Origin: Idiomarina sp. X4
GTDB lineage: Bacteria > Pseudomonadota > Gammaproteobacteria > Enterobacterales > Alteromonadaceae
DNA length: 64,000 nucleotides
Reading direction: 5' to 3'
NCBI RefSeq assembly: GCF_002808045.1
Contig: NZ_CP025000.1
Span: forward strand, 248,001 to 312,000
Shown piece by piece: positions 51,350 to 59,921 of this stretch (position 1 is its first letter; each line of letters begins with the position of its first letter). A program made the translations under genes and the position numbers. The notes below the pieces were generated by a model, which saw only the letters and a program-made list of their open reading frames with translations, did no database searches and was not told the origin of the DNA.

Positions 51350-52690
51350 TTAGCCTTCTTTCTCAATCTTAGTGAGACAATCACGCAACACCGGTCCATA
51401 CTCGTATTTACCGGGGCAAACGTAGGTGCACAGTGCCAGATCTTCTTCGTCTAACTCTAAGCAGCCCAGTTGTTGACCTTCATCTGTGTCACCAGACAAT
51501 AAGTCGCGCAGTAATAAGGTTGGCAAAATATCCAAAGGCATAATGCGTTCGTAGTTACCAATTGGCACCATTGAACGTGACGAACCATTCATTGAGGTTG
51601 TCATGCTGAATAATTTCTTCGGATTAAAATGCCCCGCGTAAGCTCGAGTAACCGAGTGCAAATCTGAGCCCGGGCGTATCCAACCAAGAAACTCTTTGTG
51701 ATCACCTTCAGGAATAACGCTCACTTGGTTATGAAAACGACCTAACCACGCATGAGCTTCATCGGCTGTATGACCATGCAGAACAGATCCAGAAATAATG
51801 CGCTGGTTGTCGCCAGCTAATTCACCATCGGTCAGTTCGTGCAAATTAGCGCCCATACGAGTGCGCAATAAGCGAGGCTCTTTCACACCTTCACCGCCTA
51901 ATGCGACCATGCGATCAGTAAAGATTTCACCGGTAGTGAACAATTTACCGTAAGCAATAACGTCCTGATAACCAATGTGCCAAACGGGACGCTGCAAGCT
52001 TGCAGGCTGTAAGAAGTGAATATGAGTACCCACTAAGCCTGCCGGGTGTGGCCCCTGGAAAGACTCCAGAGTCACATCGGCATCGCCAGTATCAACTTCA
52101 GCATCACCAGCTTTCGCTACAAACAGTTTGCCTTCTGTCAGGTTTGATAACACTTTCAAACCATCGATAAATGCTTGTTTGTGTTCACCAATAAAAGTCG
52201 TCGGGTCGCCAGCCAATGGATTCGAGTCCATTGCATTAACGAAGATGGCAGTAGCCTCTGCATCCAAAGCCGGAGCCTTGCTGTAAGGACGTGTACGCAG
52301 TGCTGGCCATTGGCCCGATTCGACCAGTATCTCCTGCACTTTTTCACGACCGAGCGAGGTCAGTTTATCGCTTTCGAACTTATCAAAGGTGACTTGCTCT
52401 TCACCATCCAGTTCGATAACTACTGCTTGTAAAACACGACGCTCACCACGCAGAATGTCTTTAACTACACCAGCTCCGGGAGCAGTGTATTTGACACCAG
52501 GGTTTTTCTTATCCTCGAAAATCATTTGACCTTTTTTAACGCGGTCATCGACTTTCACGTGCATGGTTGGGCGCATACCCACGTATTCTTCACCTAGGGT
52601 AGCAACCGTTGTTACGGCCTTACCGTCGGATAACTTTTGCTGGGGCGCCCCTTTGATAGGGATGTCCAGCCCTTTTTTGATCGTAATCAT
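51350..52690 (-). CDS. nqrA: Na+-NQR subunit A
   Basis: A cytoplasmic 446-residue subunit with the Na+-translocating quinone reductase fold, first gene of nqrABCDEF-apbE-nqrM. The family N-terminus [16 protein letters not shown] places the start at ATG 52690. The upstream GTG (52702) would add four residues, and neither start has a strong ribosome site. TTGATT followed after 18 bases by TATGAC (about 52728-52757) might be the promoter, but it is weak. Confidence 0.96.
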   Translation of the reverse strand: MITIKKGLDIPIKGAPQQKLSDGKAVTTVATLGEEYVGMRPTMHVKVDDRVKKGQMIFEDKKNPGVKYTAPGAGVVKDILRGERRVLQAVVIELDGEEQVTFDKFESDKLTSLGREKVQEILVESGQWPALRTRPYSKAPALDAEATAIFVNAMDSNPLAGDPTTFIGEHKQAFIDGLKVLSNLTEGKLFVAKAGDAEVDTGDADVTLESFQGPHPAGLVGTHIHFLQPASLQRPVWHIGYQDVIAYGKLFTTGEIFTDRMVALGGEGVKEPRLLRTRMGANLHELTDGELAGDNQRIISGSVLHGHTADEAHAWLGRFHNQVSVIPEGDHKEFLGWIRPGSDLHSVTRAYAGHFNPKKLFSMTTSMNGSSRSMVPIGNYERIMPLDILPTLLLRDLLSGDTDEGQQLGCLELDEEDLALCTYVCPGKYEYGPVLRDCLTKIEKEG

Positions 52691-52753
52691 ATGCGTTTGC
52701 ACTACTCGTTAAGGGAAGATTCATCACAACCAGTCATAAACGACTGAAACCTG

Positions 52754-52813
52754 AAAAATCAAAAAGTTACCGGCATAACTTTCCCCAGCCAGGGGTCTTT
52801 TTGCCGGTAACTT
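52754..52813 (-). terminator. Long two-level hairpin downstream of fabV
   Basis: AAGTTACCGGCA (52764-52775) pairs perfectly with TGCCGGTAACTT (52802-52813); a second stem CCCC/GGGG (52783-52786 with 52792-52795) sits within the loop. On the minus strand TTTGATTTTT follows, so it probably ends fabV transcription before the nqr promoter region. Confidence 0.7.
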
Positions 52814-52864
52814 GAAACGTTTTCCACACTTATCGTCGGAATTTTAGCATTTTTCCTACAACGC

Positions 52865-54043
52865 TTACCAGTTTACTTTTGGATTTACATCAGCATCGTA
52901 GTCAACATTCTCAAAACCAAAGCCAAACAGGTTTAAAAAGTCGTTGTGGTAACCTTCGTAGTCCGCTAAATCGTGGAAATTTTCCTGGGTCACCTTATCC
53001 CAAAGCGCTTCCACTTTAGCTTGTGTTTTATCATTGGTTTCATAACCATCCATGTGAAGGCGCCCTGCATCGTCAAGCTCTGGGTTTTCAGCATAAAGCC
53101 CCTCAGTGAACAATCGGTAAATTTGCTCAATACAGCCTTCGTGCGTACCCTCTTCTTTCATTACGCCATAGATTAGCGAAATATAAAGCGGCATAACCGG
53201 TATCGCTGAGCTGGCTTGTGTTACCAGGGCTTTTAACGAAGACACGTAAGCTTTCAGGTTAACGTCTTTATAAGTGTCATCTAGCGCAGATGAGGCTCTG
53301 TCGAGATCTTCTTTTGCTCGACCAATCGTTGCATGACCATAAATAGGCCAAGTCAATTTCTTACCGATATAGGTATAAGCCGTTGTCTGACAGTCATTCG
53401 CCAGAAGGTCTGCATCGTGCAGAGCTTTAATCCAACGCTCCCAGTCTTCACCACCCATGACTTTTACGGTATTTGCAATATCGTCATCAGTCGCCGGGTC
53501 AAGTGTCACTTCGTGCACCTGATCTTTATCGGTATTATAGGTTTTCGTCGTGTATTGCTTACCAATTGGCTTAAGCACAGAGCAATAGAGCTCGCCGCTT
53601 TCAGGATCTTTGCGCTTAGGTGATGCTAAGCTATAAACAACAAGATCAATTTTGCCCATGTTGTCTTTGATGTACTCGATGCTCTCTTGTTTTATTTCAT
53701 CTGAGAACGCATCACCATTGATTGAGTGGAATTTAAGACCTTCTTTCTCAGCTTCCTGATGAAAAGCAGCAGTGTTGTACCAACCTGCGGTGGCGGTTTT
53801 CTTTTCTGTCGGTTCTTTTTCAAAACACACGCCAAGCGTATGTGCTTGACCACCAAAAGCGGCGGTGATGCGCGACGCTAACCCATAGCCAGTGGAGCAC
53901 CCAATGACAAGCACATTTTTCGGTGCGTTTTCGATAGGAGGTTGCTGCTTGATATAACTAATTTGACGTTTTACATTCTCGGCACAGCCGACCGGATGTG
54001 CGTTTGTACAAATAAACCCTCTGATTTTAGGCTTAATAACCAT
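52865..54043 (-). CDS. fabV: Trans-2-enoyl-ACP reductase FabV
   Basis: NADH-dependent enoyl-ACP reductase that finishes each fatty-acid elongation cycle and is naturally insensitive to triclosan compared with FabI. It has 392 residues. The nucleotide-binding block VLVIGCSTGYGLASRI is at 44-59 and the Tyr-x8-Lys site is Y235-K244 (YGHATIGRAK), the same numbers as in Vibrio cholerae FabV. Present upstream of nqrA but separated from it by a strong hairpin. Confidence 0.96.
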   Translation of the reverse strand: MVIKPKIRGFICTNAHPVGCAENVKRQISYIKQQPPIENAPKNVLVIGCSTGYGLASRITAAFGGQAHTLGVCFEKEPTEKKTATAGWYNTAAFHQEAEKEGLKFHSINGDAFSDEIKQESIEYIKDNMGKIDLVVYSLASPKRKDPESGELYCSVLKPIGKQYTTKTYNTDKDQVHEVTLDPATDDDIANTVKVMGGEDWERWIKALHDADLLANDCQTTAYTYIGKKLTWPIYGHATIGRAKEDLDRASSALDDTYKDVNLKAYVSSLKALVTQASSAIPVMPLYISLIYGVMKEEGTHEGCIEQIYRLFTEGLYAENPELDDAGRLHMDGYETNDKTQAKVEALWDKVTQENFHDLADYEGYHNDFLNLFGFGFENVDYDADVNPKVNW

Positions 54044-54128
54044 GTCGATATGTTCCCTTTTTCCGGATTATTTCCCCCATTGTAACCAATGAAAGCGCAG
54101 GAACACATCAGACATGCTTAATTTTTCT

Positions 54129-54452
54129 TTAATGCGCTGCGACTTTCGAGCCGCCCATGCAATTAGGCGAACGTGGTGTCGTTCCAGAAACCTGTTCCCA
54201 CTCGCCTTCGGTATAAGTGTGCAGCGCCAGCGCATGAATATCATTCATTAGCTCATCGGCTAAAATTTTATTCACTGCCCGGTGTCGATTAATCAGCCTT
54301 TCGCCACTAAACTTGGGCGTTACCAACACAACTTTGAAGTGCGACTCTGCATTAGGGCCACCTGAGTGCATATGACTTTCATCCTGCACCTCGAGGTGCA
54401 CCGGTGCAAACGCATCGCGAAGTTTATTTTCAATTTTTAAGCTTACTGACAT
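54129..54452 (-). CDS. bolA: BolA family protein
   Basis: A 107-residue protein with a KH-like fold. It follows E. coli BolA throughout (EVQDESHMH, SHFKVVLV, RLINRHRAVNKIL and HALALHTYTEGEW). BolA forms 2Fe-2S complexes with monothiol glutaredoxins and influences stationary-phase morphology. The upstream 100 bases hold an odd palindrome and a plus-strand terminator. Confidence 0.95.
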   Translation of the reverse strand: MSVSLKIENKLRDAFAPVHLEVQDESHMHSGGPNAESHFKVVLVTPKFSGERLINRHRAVNKILADELMNDIHALALHTYTEGEWEQVSGTTPRSPNCMGGSKVAAH

Positions 54453-54485
54453 GGCTTTTCTCCTGCACTCAATGCCTTAATATCT

Positions 54486-54498
54486 AGTCTAGTAGACT
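54486..54498. repeat. AGTCT-agt-AGACT palindrome upstream of bolA
   Basis: Five-base arms with a three-base centre, 34 bases upstream of the bolA ATG and abutting a terminator hairpin on the plus strand. May be an operator for bolA, but I do not recognise the motif. Confidence 0.35.
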
Positions 54499-54522
54499 CC
54501 TGTTCGTTCGCAGGAGTTTTTT
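54496..54522 (+). terminator. Orphan plus-strand terminator upstream of bolA
   Basis: ACTCCTG (54496-54502), an eight-base loop and CAGGAGT (54511-54517) are followed by TTTTTT on the plus strand. No plus-strand gene lies before it, and both flanking genes are on the minus strand. It could end a transcript antisense to bolA. Confidence 0.55.
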
Positions 54523-54583
54523 CGGCTTACTACCCTAACTCTACGAAAAATCGGCAAATAAAGTTTGCTGTTGTTTGTTTGAT

Positions 54584-55081
54584 TTAATATGAGTCGTCAA
54601 CTGCCACATGGCATACCTGGTCAGACGCCGACAAGAACGCAACCATAGGAAATACCGCGTCCGCAAGCTCCCCTTTTGATGCGCTTGCCGGCATAGCAAC
54701 GTAGTAACGCTGAGCACTGACATTACCGTCTTTTTGCCACAATAATGTTGGTTGACCGGACATTCGTTGGTCAGACACGGATTGGTTAGACAAAAGTTCC
54801 GCTAATTTCTCCAGTCCTTCATCCCGGTAAGGCGGAAACGCAGTCGGCTCACCAGAACCACGCCAGCCTCGCAACTCACTCTCCGATGCAAGCAAGTCTT
54901 CGTTTACCCGGTCACGACAGAAACTCAATTCAATAACAGAACGGCTAATTTGCCACTCGCTGTTTGGCAGCAGCTGCTGGTCCAGCGAAATAATTTCGCC
55001 CTCTTTTAGAGTGTTTGTTTTTTGCGGCTCACAACCAACCAGCACCAGCAAAGCCATTAACGCAAATAACCCACTTTTCAT
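54584..55081 (-). CDS. Hypothetical lipoprotein
   Basis: A 165-residue exported protein with lipobox LVLVGC-E near residue 17, predicted to be anchored to the outer or inner membrane (residue after Cys is Glu, not Asp, favouring the outer membrane). There are cysteines at SFCRDRV and DQVCHVAV that might form a disulfide. I do not recognise a family. It ends before the orphan hairpin near bolA and is divergent from the Wzi-like gene. Confidence 0.72.
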   Translation of the reverse strand: MKSGLFALMALLVLVGCEPQKTNTLKEGEIISLDQQLLPNSEWQISRSVIELSFCRDRVNEDLLASESELRGWRGSGEPTAFPPYRDEGLEKLAELLSNQSVSDQRMSGQPTLLWQKDGNVSAQRYYVAMPASASKGELADAVFPMVAFLSASDQVCHVAVDDSY

Positions 55082-55200
55082 TCTTCTGCCCCCTGTCTTT
55101 TGCTTGCGTATTATAACGCAACAGCACCAATAAACCGTTGTCTTCGTGTTAAAAATTCTGGCACTATATAATGCAATTCTAATAACGAAACTGTCTGTGA

Positions 55201-56499
55201 ATGCACTTCATAAAACATACATCTTTAGCGGCTGCTTTATGCATTGTCGCCGCAACACCTTCTTACGCTTCGGTATGGATTGAAGCGAGCGATGTTGAAT
55301 TACGCAACAGCCTTATTGTGTTAGCTGAGTCAGGCTTAATAGAAACGCCCATTCAGCAATACCCTGTTGCCTGGAAGAGTATTTTACCGCAATTAGATGC
55401 GCTAGATCCTAGCGAACTCTCAAACACCCAAAAGTTAGCACTTCAGCACGTTCGACACAGCTTGTCACAAGCGCAAAGCGGTCCAAAAACACGCTGGTAT
55501 ATTGCAGCTACCGACAGTGAAAACATTGTGCACGACTACGGCGACGACACTTACGAAGAGGGCAAAATTAGCCTGAGCCGCACCATGCATGGCGAACGAT
55601 GGGCTGCGCGTCTGCAGGTCAATTATCGCCAGGATCCTTTCGAGGGAGACCATAAGAAGACATTAGACGGTAGTTACCTTGCTTATAACCTTAATGACTG
55701 GAGCTTTAGTGTTGATGCCTTACCGTTACGCTGGGGTCCGGCCGAGCACAGTAGCTTGTTATTCTCCAACAACGCGCGCCCCATTCCTAAAATACGTATA
55801 GATTATGCTCCGGACTACCCTCCTGCAGGCATGGCGCCGTTCAAAGTCAGTTTATTTAGCGGCTACCAGGACGATGGTTACAGTAATCACTACCAAACTT
55901 ATGGCATTCGCTTTTCCAGCCAATTTTTAAATAAGTTGTGGTTCGGTATTAGTGCCATAGAGCAACGGGAAGACAATATCAGTAACCGAATGCTTACTGC
56001 AGATGCCAGAACCGGCTTTAACTGGGGCAAGCACCAGTTTTCTGCATATGCGGAAATTGGTATTGATAAACAGCTGGAAAGTGATGACAAGCCGGCCTAT
56101 ACGGTTGGCGGCCAATGGATGATGGGCTCTGACAGTGTTCGTCACAGCGTTACTGTCGAATACAGTCAGTTAGACGGTGGTCTTGAGCATGACTTTTATG
56201 CCACGACTGAAACGGGAAGACAGTATTTTCTAAGCCACCAGAGAAACCCGGGGTCTCCATTTCCTAAAGGAAGCCAAACAGCGTCATTCAGTTACCGACA
56301 GTTTTCCAACGACGGTTCAGCGTGGACGGTTTTAGTCAGCCGTAGTGAAAACGATGGAGCCGACAATACTTCTCGTGCTTTAATTCGTCGTACACAGCCA
56401 GTCTGGAACAGTTTAGTACGGTTATCCGTTCAATACCTTGATTCACCTGTTATTGATCAAGACGTGGGCGTTCAACTGAGTTGGGAGTGGCGATTTTAA
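55201..56499 (+). CDS. Wzi-like outer-membrane protein (capsule assembly family)
   Basis: A 432-residue outer-membrane beta-barrel protein with a signal peptide ending at SYAS-V (about 24). An N-terminal helical part (SVWIEASDVELRNSLIVLAESG) is followed by long amphipathic strands and a C-terminal phenylalanine (WRF), as in the Wzi/capsule-assembly barrel family. Wzi anchors capsule polysaccharide in enteric bacteria. No capsule genes are near, so anchoring of another exopolysaccharide is only an inference. It overlaps the convergent pqiC by 4 bases. Confidence 0.78.
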   Translation: MHFIKHTSLAAALCIVAATPSYASVWIEASDVELRNSLIVLAESGLIETPIQQYPVAWKSILPQLDALDPSELSNTQKLALQHVRHSLSQAQSGPKTRWYIAATDSENIVHDYGDDTYEEGKISLSRTMHGERWAARLQVNYRQDPFEGDHKKTLDGSYLAYNLNDWSFSVDALPLRWGPAEHSSLLFSNNARPIPKIRIDYAPDYPPAGMAPFKVSLFSGYQDDGYSNHYQTYGIRFSSQFLNKLWFGISAIEQREDNISNRMLTADARTGFNWGKHQFSAYAEIGIDKQLESDDKPAYTVGGQWMMGSDSVRHSVTVEYSQLDGGLEHDFYATTETGRQYFLSHQRNPGSPFPKGSQTASFSYRQFSNDGSAWTVLVSRSENDGADNTSRALIRRTQPVWNSLVRLSVQYLDSPVIDQDVGVQLSWEWRF

Positions 56500-57035
56500 T
56501 CGCCGCTCATAGACCCCACTGCCAGGCTAATTGTATCCATGCTATGCAGCCAGGCTTCATCTAACGCATTCACTAAAGCAGGATAGCCGTCAGCTTTTAA
56601 AGGCACTTTTTCGGTAAATGTCCCTCTGACGGTATTCTCACTGCTCGCCATCTCGTACTGCCAATGCCCAGCAACCACCGCATGTGAATCATAACTTCCA
56701 TAAAAGTCGTCAATCATCACCGTTAAAAAACCGCTGCAGTCATCGTTCAGCATTAAATACTGGATACTACGCTGTAACTGGTTCGACAAAGGCGTGCTCC
56801 AGCGATGCTGTTTTGCTGTATGCCAGCGCGTTTCATCCTGCTGAATTTGAATGCCCATTTTGGAAGCAGCCTCACCAACGACAACGTTGCGCTGCGAAGC
56901 TGGGCAAACTGCATCGACCGACTGACTCAGGTGCGGAAGCCGGTACTGCGTGATGTTATAGCTTTGGCTAGAACAGCCGGCTAAAAATACCGCCGCTGAG
57001 CTTACCGAGCCGATAAGTATTTTTTTAGTTTTCAT
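56496..57035 (-). CDS. pqiC: PqiC-like outer-membrane lipoprotein
   Basis: A 179-residue lipoprotein (lipobox FLAGC-S) of the YmbA/PqiC family, including the QYRLPHL start and the long central strands. PqiC closes the outer-membrane end of the PqiB needle for intermembrane lipid transport. Its ATG overlaps the pqiB end by 11 bases. Divergence from E. coli PqiC is high; the context gives most of the confidence. Confidence 0.85.
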   Translation of the reverse strand: MKTKKILIGSVSSAAVFLAGCSSQSYNITQYRLPHLSQSVDAVCPASQRNVVVGEAASKMGIQIQQDETRWHTAKQHRWSTPLSNQLQRSIQYLMLNDDCSGFLTVMIDDFYGSYDSHAVVAGHWQYEMASSENTVRGTFTEKVPLKADGYPALVNALDEAWLHSMDTISLAVGSMSGD

Positions 57036-58668
57036 AAGCTTTTGGCTCCGGATCGGGTGTCACTGACGGACTGAAAATAAGTGAATTAGGTTGCTGCTGA
57101 AGCTGCTCAATAACTGGCTGTAAGTCTCTTGAGAGCTTTTCTACTTCATTTAATGTTTGGTTCAACTGCCGACGCGTTGGTGAGTCACCACTTAAGCTAC
57201 TTGTGAGCTCTTGCAGTTGCTCTAAGTTTTGCTTCAGTAATTTCGGAAGCTGGTTTATTTCTGGCTGCTCGAGTACTTGCGCCAGTGACACTGAAATACC
57301 ATTTAATGTGTTTGCGGTTTCATCGACAGACTGCATCGCCTGTGAAAAGTCCGACAAACTGCTCTCTAGCGGGAGTTGGTTAAACTTATCCATGAGTTGC
57401 GTTAGTTTTTCTTCCAGACGCGTAAAATCACTGGCCATAGCTGGCATAACCGGGTAGCCGGCGAACCGCTGCTCAGTATCAAAAGACTCAGCATCGGGAT
57501 AAAAACTAACATCGACAAACAAGGTATTTGTCAGCAAGTTTGACGCACGTATATTAGCGCGTAACCCTTGCTTAAATAACTCAGGCAGACGCTTTTCCCA
57601 GGCGTTAATATCAATATCGGCAACAAGACCACGCAAACGCTCGGGTTCAAAACGAATGAGAATAGGAATGCGCTTTAAAGGAGCCTGATCATTCTCGTCC
57701 GGGAACCAGCGTAGCGGCACTTCTCTGACCGTTCCGACACGCACACCTTTAAACTGAACCGGTGCGCCTTTATCCAGCCCGGCTATCGATTCGTCGAGCA
57801 ATACCACATAATCGATGCCATGTATAAAGCCTTGTTGTTTCGCTTCTTCTAAGCTGTTAAATAGTTCAAAGCTCGTTGATTGCTGAAGCTTATCGCCCCG
57901 CGGCTGACCGTCCGGCACACCAAAGGTGATTGCCGCACCCAATAAGGAATCGATGGAACCAAGCGCCAGATCAATGCCCTGAGAGTTCCACTGTACTGAT
58001 ACGCCACGCTGTAGCCAGAAACGGGTATTTTCTGTAAGCAGCTCGTCATAGGGCGCTCTCACAAAGACCTGGTAACGGCTTTCACGTTTATCCACCAAAA
58101 ACTCTGTTTGCTCAACTTGGCCAACGGTAAAGCCTTGATATTGCACTGAGTCTCCAACAGCCACTTGAGTTTGGCCATCGCTCACCAATGTCAGTCGCTT
58201 ACCCGGCGTTTCCTGAGGTGTCACCGGCGGGTTTTCTAGCGCTGAGAAATGTGACTGAAAGTCCCCCCCGTCACCCGGTTGCAATTGAATATAAGCACCG
58301 GACAACAAAGTCCCCAAACCACTAACACCGCGACGCCCAATTCTTGGTTTCACCACCCAAATTTCCGTGTCACTGTTCAGCATTCGTTCGGTGTTTTCGT
58401 TCATTGACACTTCAATGACCGCTTCTTTAAAGTCATCAGACAGCCGCACTTCCGTTACTTGCCCAACATCAACATTACGTACTTTGACCCGGGTTTTGCC
58501 AGGCTCAATACCCTCAGCATCTGACACCGATATGGTAATCGTTGGACCCGCACCACTGGTGTCCTGCCAAACCATCCAGCCCGCAACCAAAAATGCAACG
58601 AGAGGCACTATCCATACTGGTGACAGTATTTTCAAGCGACTGATTTTCGCAACATCGGGGTCTGTCAT
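57025..58668 (-). CDS. pqiB: PqiB-type MCE protein
   Basis: A 547-residue intermembrane lipid-transport protein: one N-terminal helix (about 15-32) followed by three MCE domains (starting near GPTITISVSDAEGIEPGKT, GKRLTLVSDGQTQVAVGDSV and FIHGIDYVVLLDESIAGLDKGA) and a C-terminal coiled coil of the needle (about 430-530). E. coli PqiB has the same layout (546 residues) and forms a syringe between inner and outer membrane. Its start overlaps the pqiA stop (ATGA). Confidence 0.94.
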   Translation of the reverse strand: MTDPDVAKISRLKILSPVWIVPLVAFLVAGWMVWQDTSGAGPTITISVSDAEGIEPGKTRVKVRNVDVGQVTEVRLSDDFKEAVIEVSMNENTERMLNSDTEIWVVKPRIGRRGVSGLGTLLSGAYIQLQPGDGGDFQSHFSALENPPVTPQETPGKRLTLVSDGQTQVAVGDSVQYQGFTVGQVEQTEFLVDKRESRYQVFVRAPYDELLTENTRFWLQRGVSVQWNSQGIDLALGSIDSLLGAAITFGVPDGQPRGDKLQQSTSFELFNSLEEAKQQGFIHGIDYVVLLDESIAGLDKGAPVQFKGVRVGTVREVPLRWFPDENDQAPLKRIPILIRFEPERLRGLVADIDINAWEKRLPELFKQGLRANIRASNLLTNTLFVDVSFYPDAESFDTEQRFAGYPVMPAMASDFTRLEEKLTQLMDKFNQLPLESSLSDFSQAMQSVDETANTLNGISVSLAQVLEQPEINQLPKLLKQNLEQLQELTSSLSGDSPTRRQLNQTLNEVEKLSRDLQPVIEQLQQQPNSLIFSPSVTPDPEPKAYEN

Positions 58669-59921
58669 TTTTTTGCCTCACGCCAAAATAAACGGGTGTC
58701 AAAACTCATTGCCGCTAACATGGTTAGAACCACAGCGGCACCAAAGGCGATAGCTGCAGAACCGGGATAAACTGACATGACAGTCCCGCTTCTCACTAAC
58801 GCAACCAATATAGCCACAACAAAAATATCTATCATTGACCAACGGCCAATCCAGTCGGTTATTTTATATAAGACCAACCTATGATTGACCGCTTGCGGTG
58901 TTTGCCATCGGGCCAATGCCATTAACCCCAATAACGCCAGTATCTTTGCCACAGGTATCACTAAACTGGCAACAAAAACAATCACAGCAATAGGGGCATC
59001 TCCAGACTGCCAAAGCTCAACAACCCCTCCAATAATCGTTGACGGTTGAGCGTCACCAAAACGCACCGTTTCCATTATCGGTAGCCAGTGCGCCGGAACC
59101 AGTAATACCGCAGCAGCGACAATTAATGCCAGTGTTGCTTGTGGCGAACGCCACCAATGTCTATCAATATCATCTCCACAACACGGACAGTCGGATACAC
59201 CAAAAGGCACCACTCGGTGACACACCTCACAAACTTTATAGCCTTGCTCATGCGCTGTCACCCCTGCTTTTACATCCCTTGAAGGAGTCGTTCTCTTCCC
59301 AACCACTGACCATAAGTTCATCGTGTTAACCAAGTAATACGTCACCAATAAAAACACAACGAACCCGCAAAATAACCAAAAACCCAGCTTTAATTGAACA
59401 TTAGCAAGCCCGGAAATTTTTATCAGAGAAATTAGCGTTCCCAGCAGAAAAACATCCACCATAAGCCAAGGTTTTACGTGCGCGCTTAATCGCAAGCAAT
59501 AACGAGCCATAGCTGACGCGTTCATGTTTATCGCAACAAACACAGCGATAAGACAGAACAAATACAGTAAGGGATACAAAATAACGGTAAGTAAAACAAT
59601 GACAGCCAGCAACTTTTCATGAAAATACGACAACTGCCATGCCGCATCGAGCAGCGTCATTGACTGAGTTAGCCCTGAGCTATCGTATTGAATAAAGTCC
59701 AGCGTTAGAGCAAAAACAAGTAACAGAATAGCGGTCACAGAGTAGGCCAGTAAACGATCCACTCGGTATTCAGATTGACTAAGTAGCGTGTAACCACAAC
59801 GCGTACATTGGGCTTTTTCACCCGTTTCAAGTCCCCCGATACGACTGATCAAGTCGCAGCGGGGGCAACCCAATAGTTCCGGATCAGTTGGTGTTTGACT
59901 TCTCACTTTCGGACTCATCAC
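58665..59921 (-). CDS. pqiA: PqiA-type membrane protein
   Basis: A 418-residue inner-membrane partner of PqiB with two four-helix units, each preceded by a Cys4 zinc ribbon (CPRCDL...CTRCGY near 19-43 and CEVCHRVVPFGVSDCPCC near 228-245). The expected role is delivery of lipid to the MCE channel. The start at 59921 lies 38 bases inside the antiporter gene; GGAAA lies a few bases upstream of two adjacent ATGs, either of which could be used. Confidence 0.93.
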   Translation of the reverse strand: MMSPKVRSQTPTDPELLGCPRCDLISRIGGLETGEKAQCTRCGYTLLSQSEYRVDRLLAYSVTAILLLVFALTLDFIQYDSSGLTQSMTLLDAAWQLSYFHEKLLAVIVLLTVILYPLLYLFCLIAVFVAINMNASAMARYCLRLSAHVKPWLMVDVFLLGTLISLIKISGLANVQLKLGFWLFCGFVVFLLVTYYLVNTMNLWSVVGKRTTPSRDVKAGVTAHEQGYKVCEVCHRVVPFGVSDCPCCGDDIDRHWWRSPQATLALIVAAAVLLVPAHWLPIMETVRFGDAQPSTIIGGVVELWQSGDAPIAVIVFVASLVIPVAKILALLGLMALARWQTPQAVNHRLVLYKITDWIGRWSMIDIFVVAILVALVRSGTVMSVYPGSAAIAFGAAVVLTMLAAMSFDTRLFWREAKK

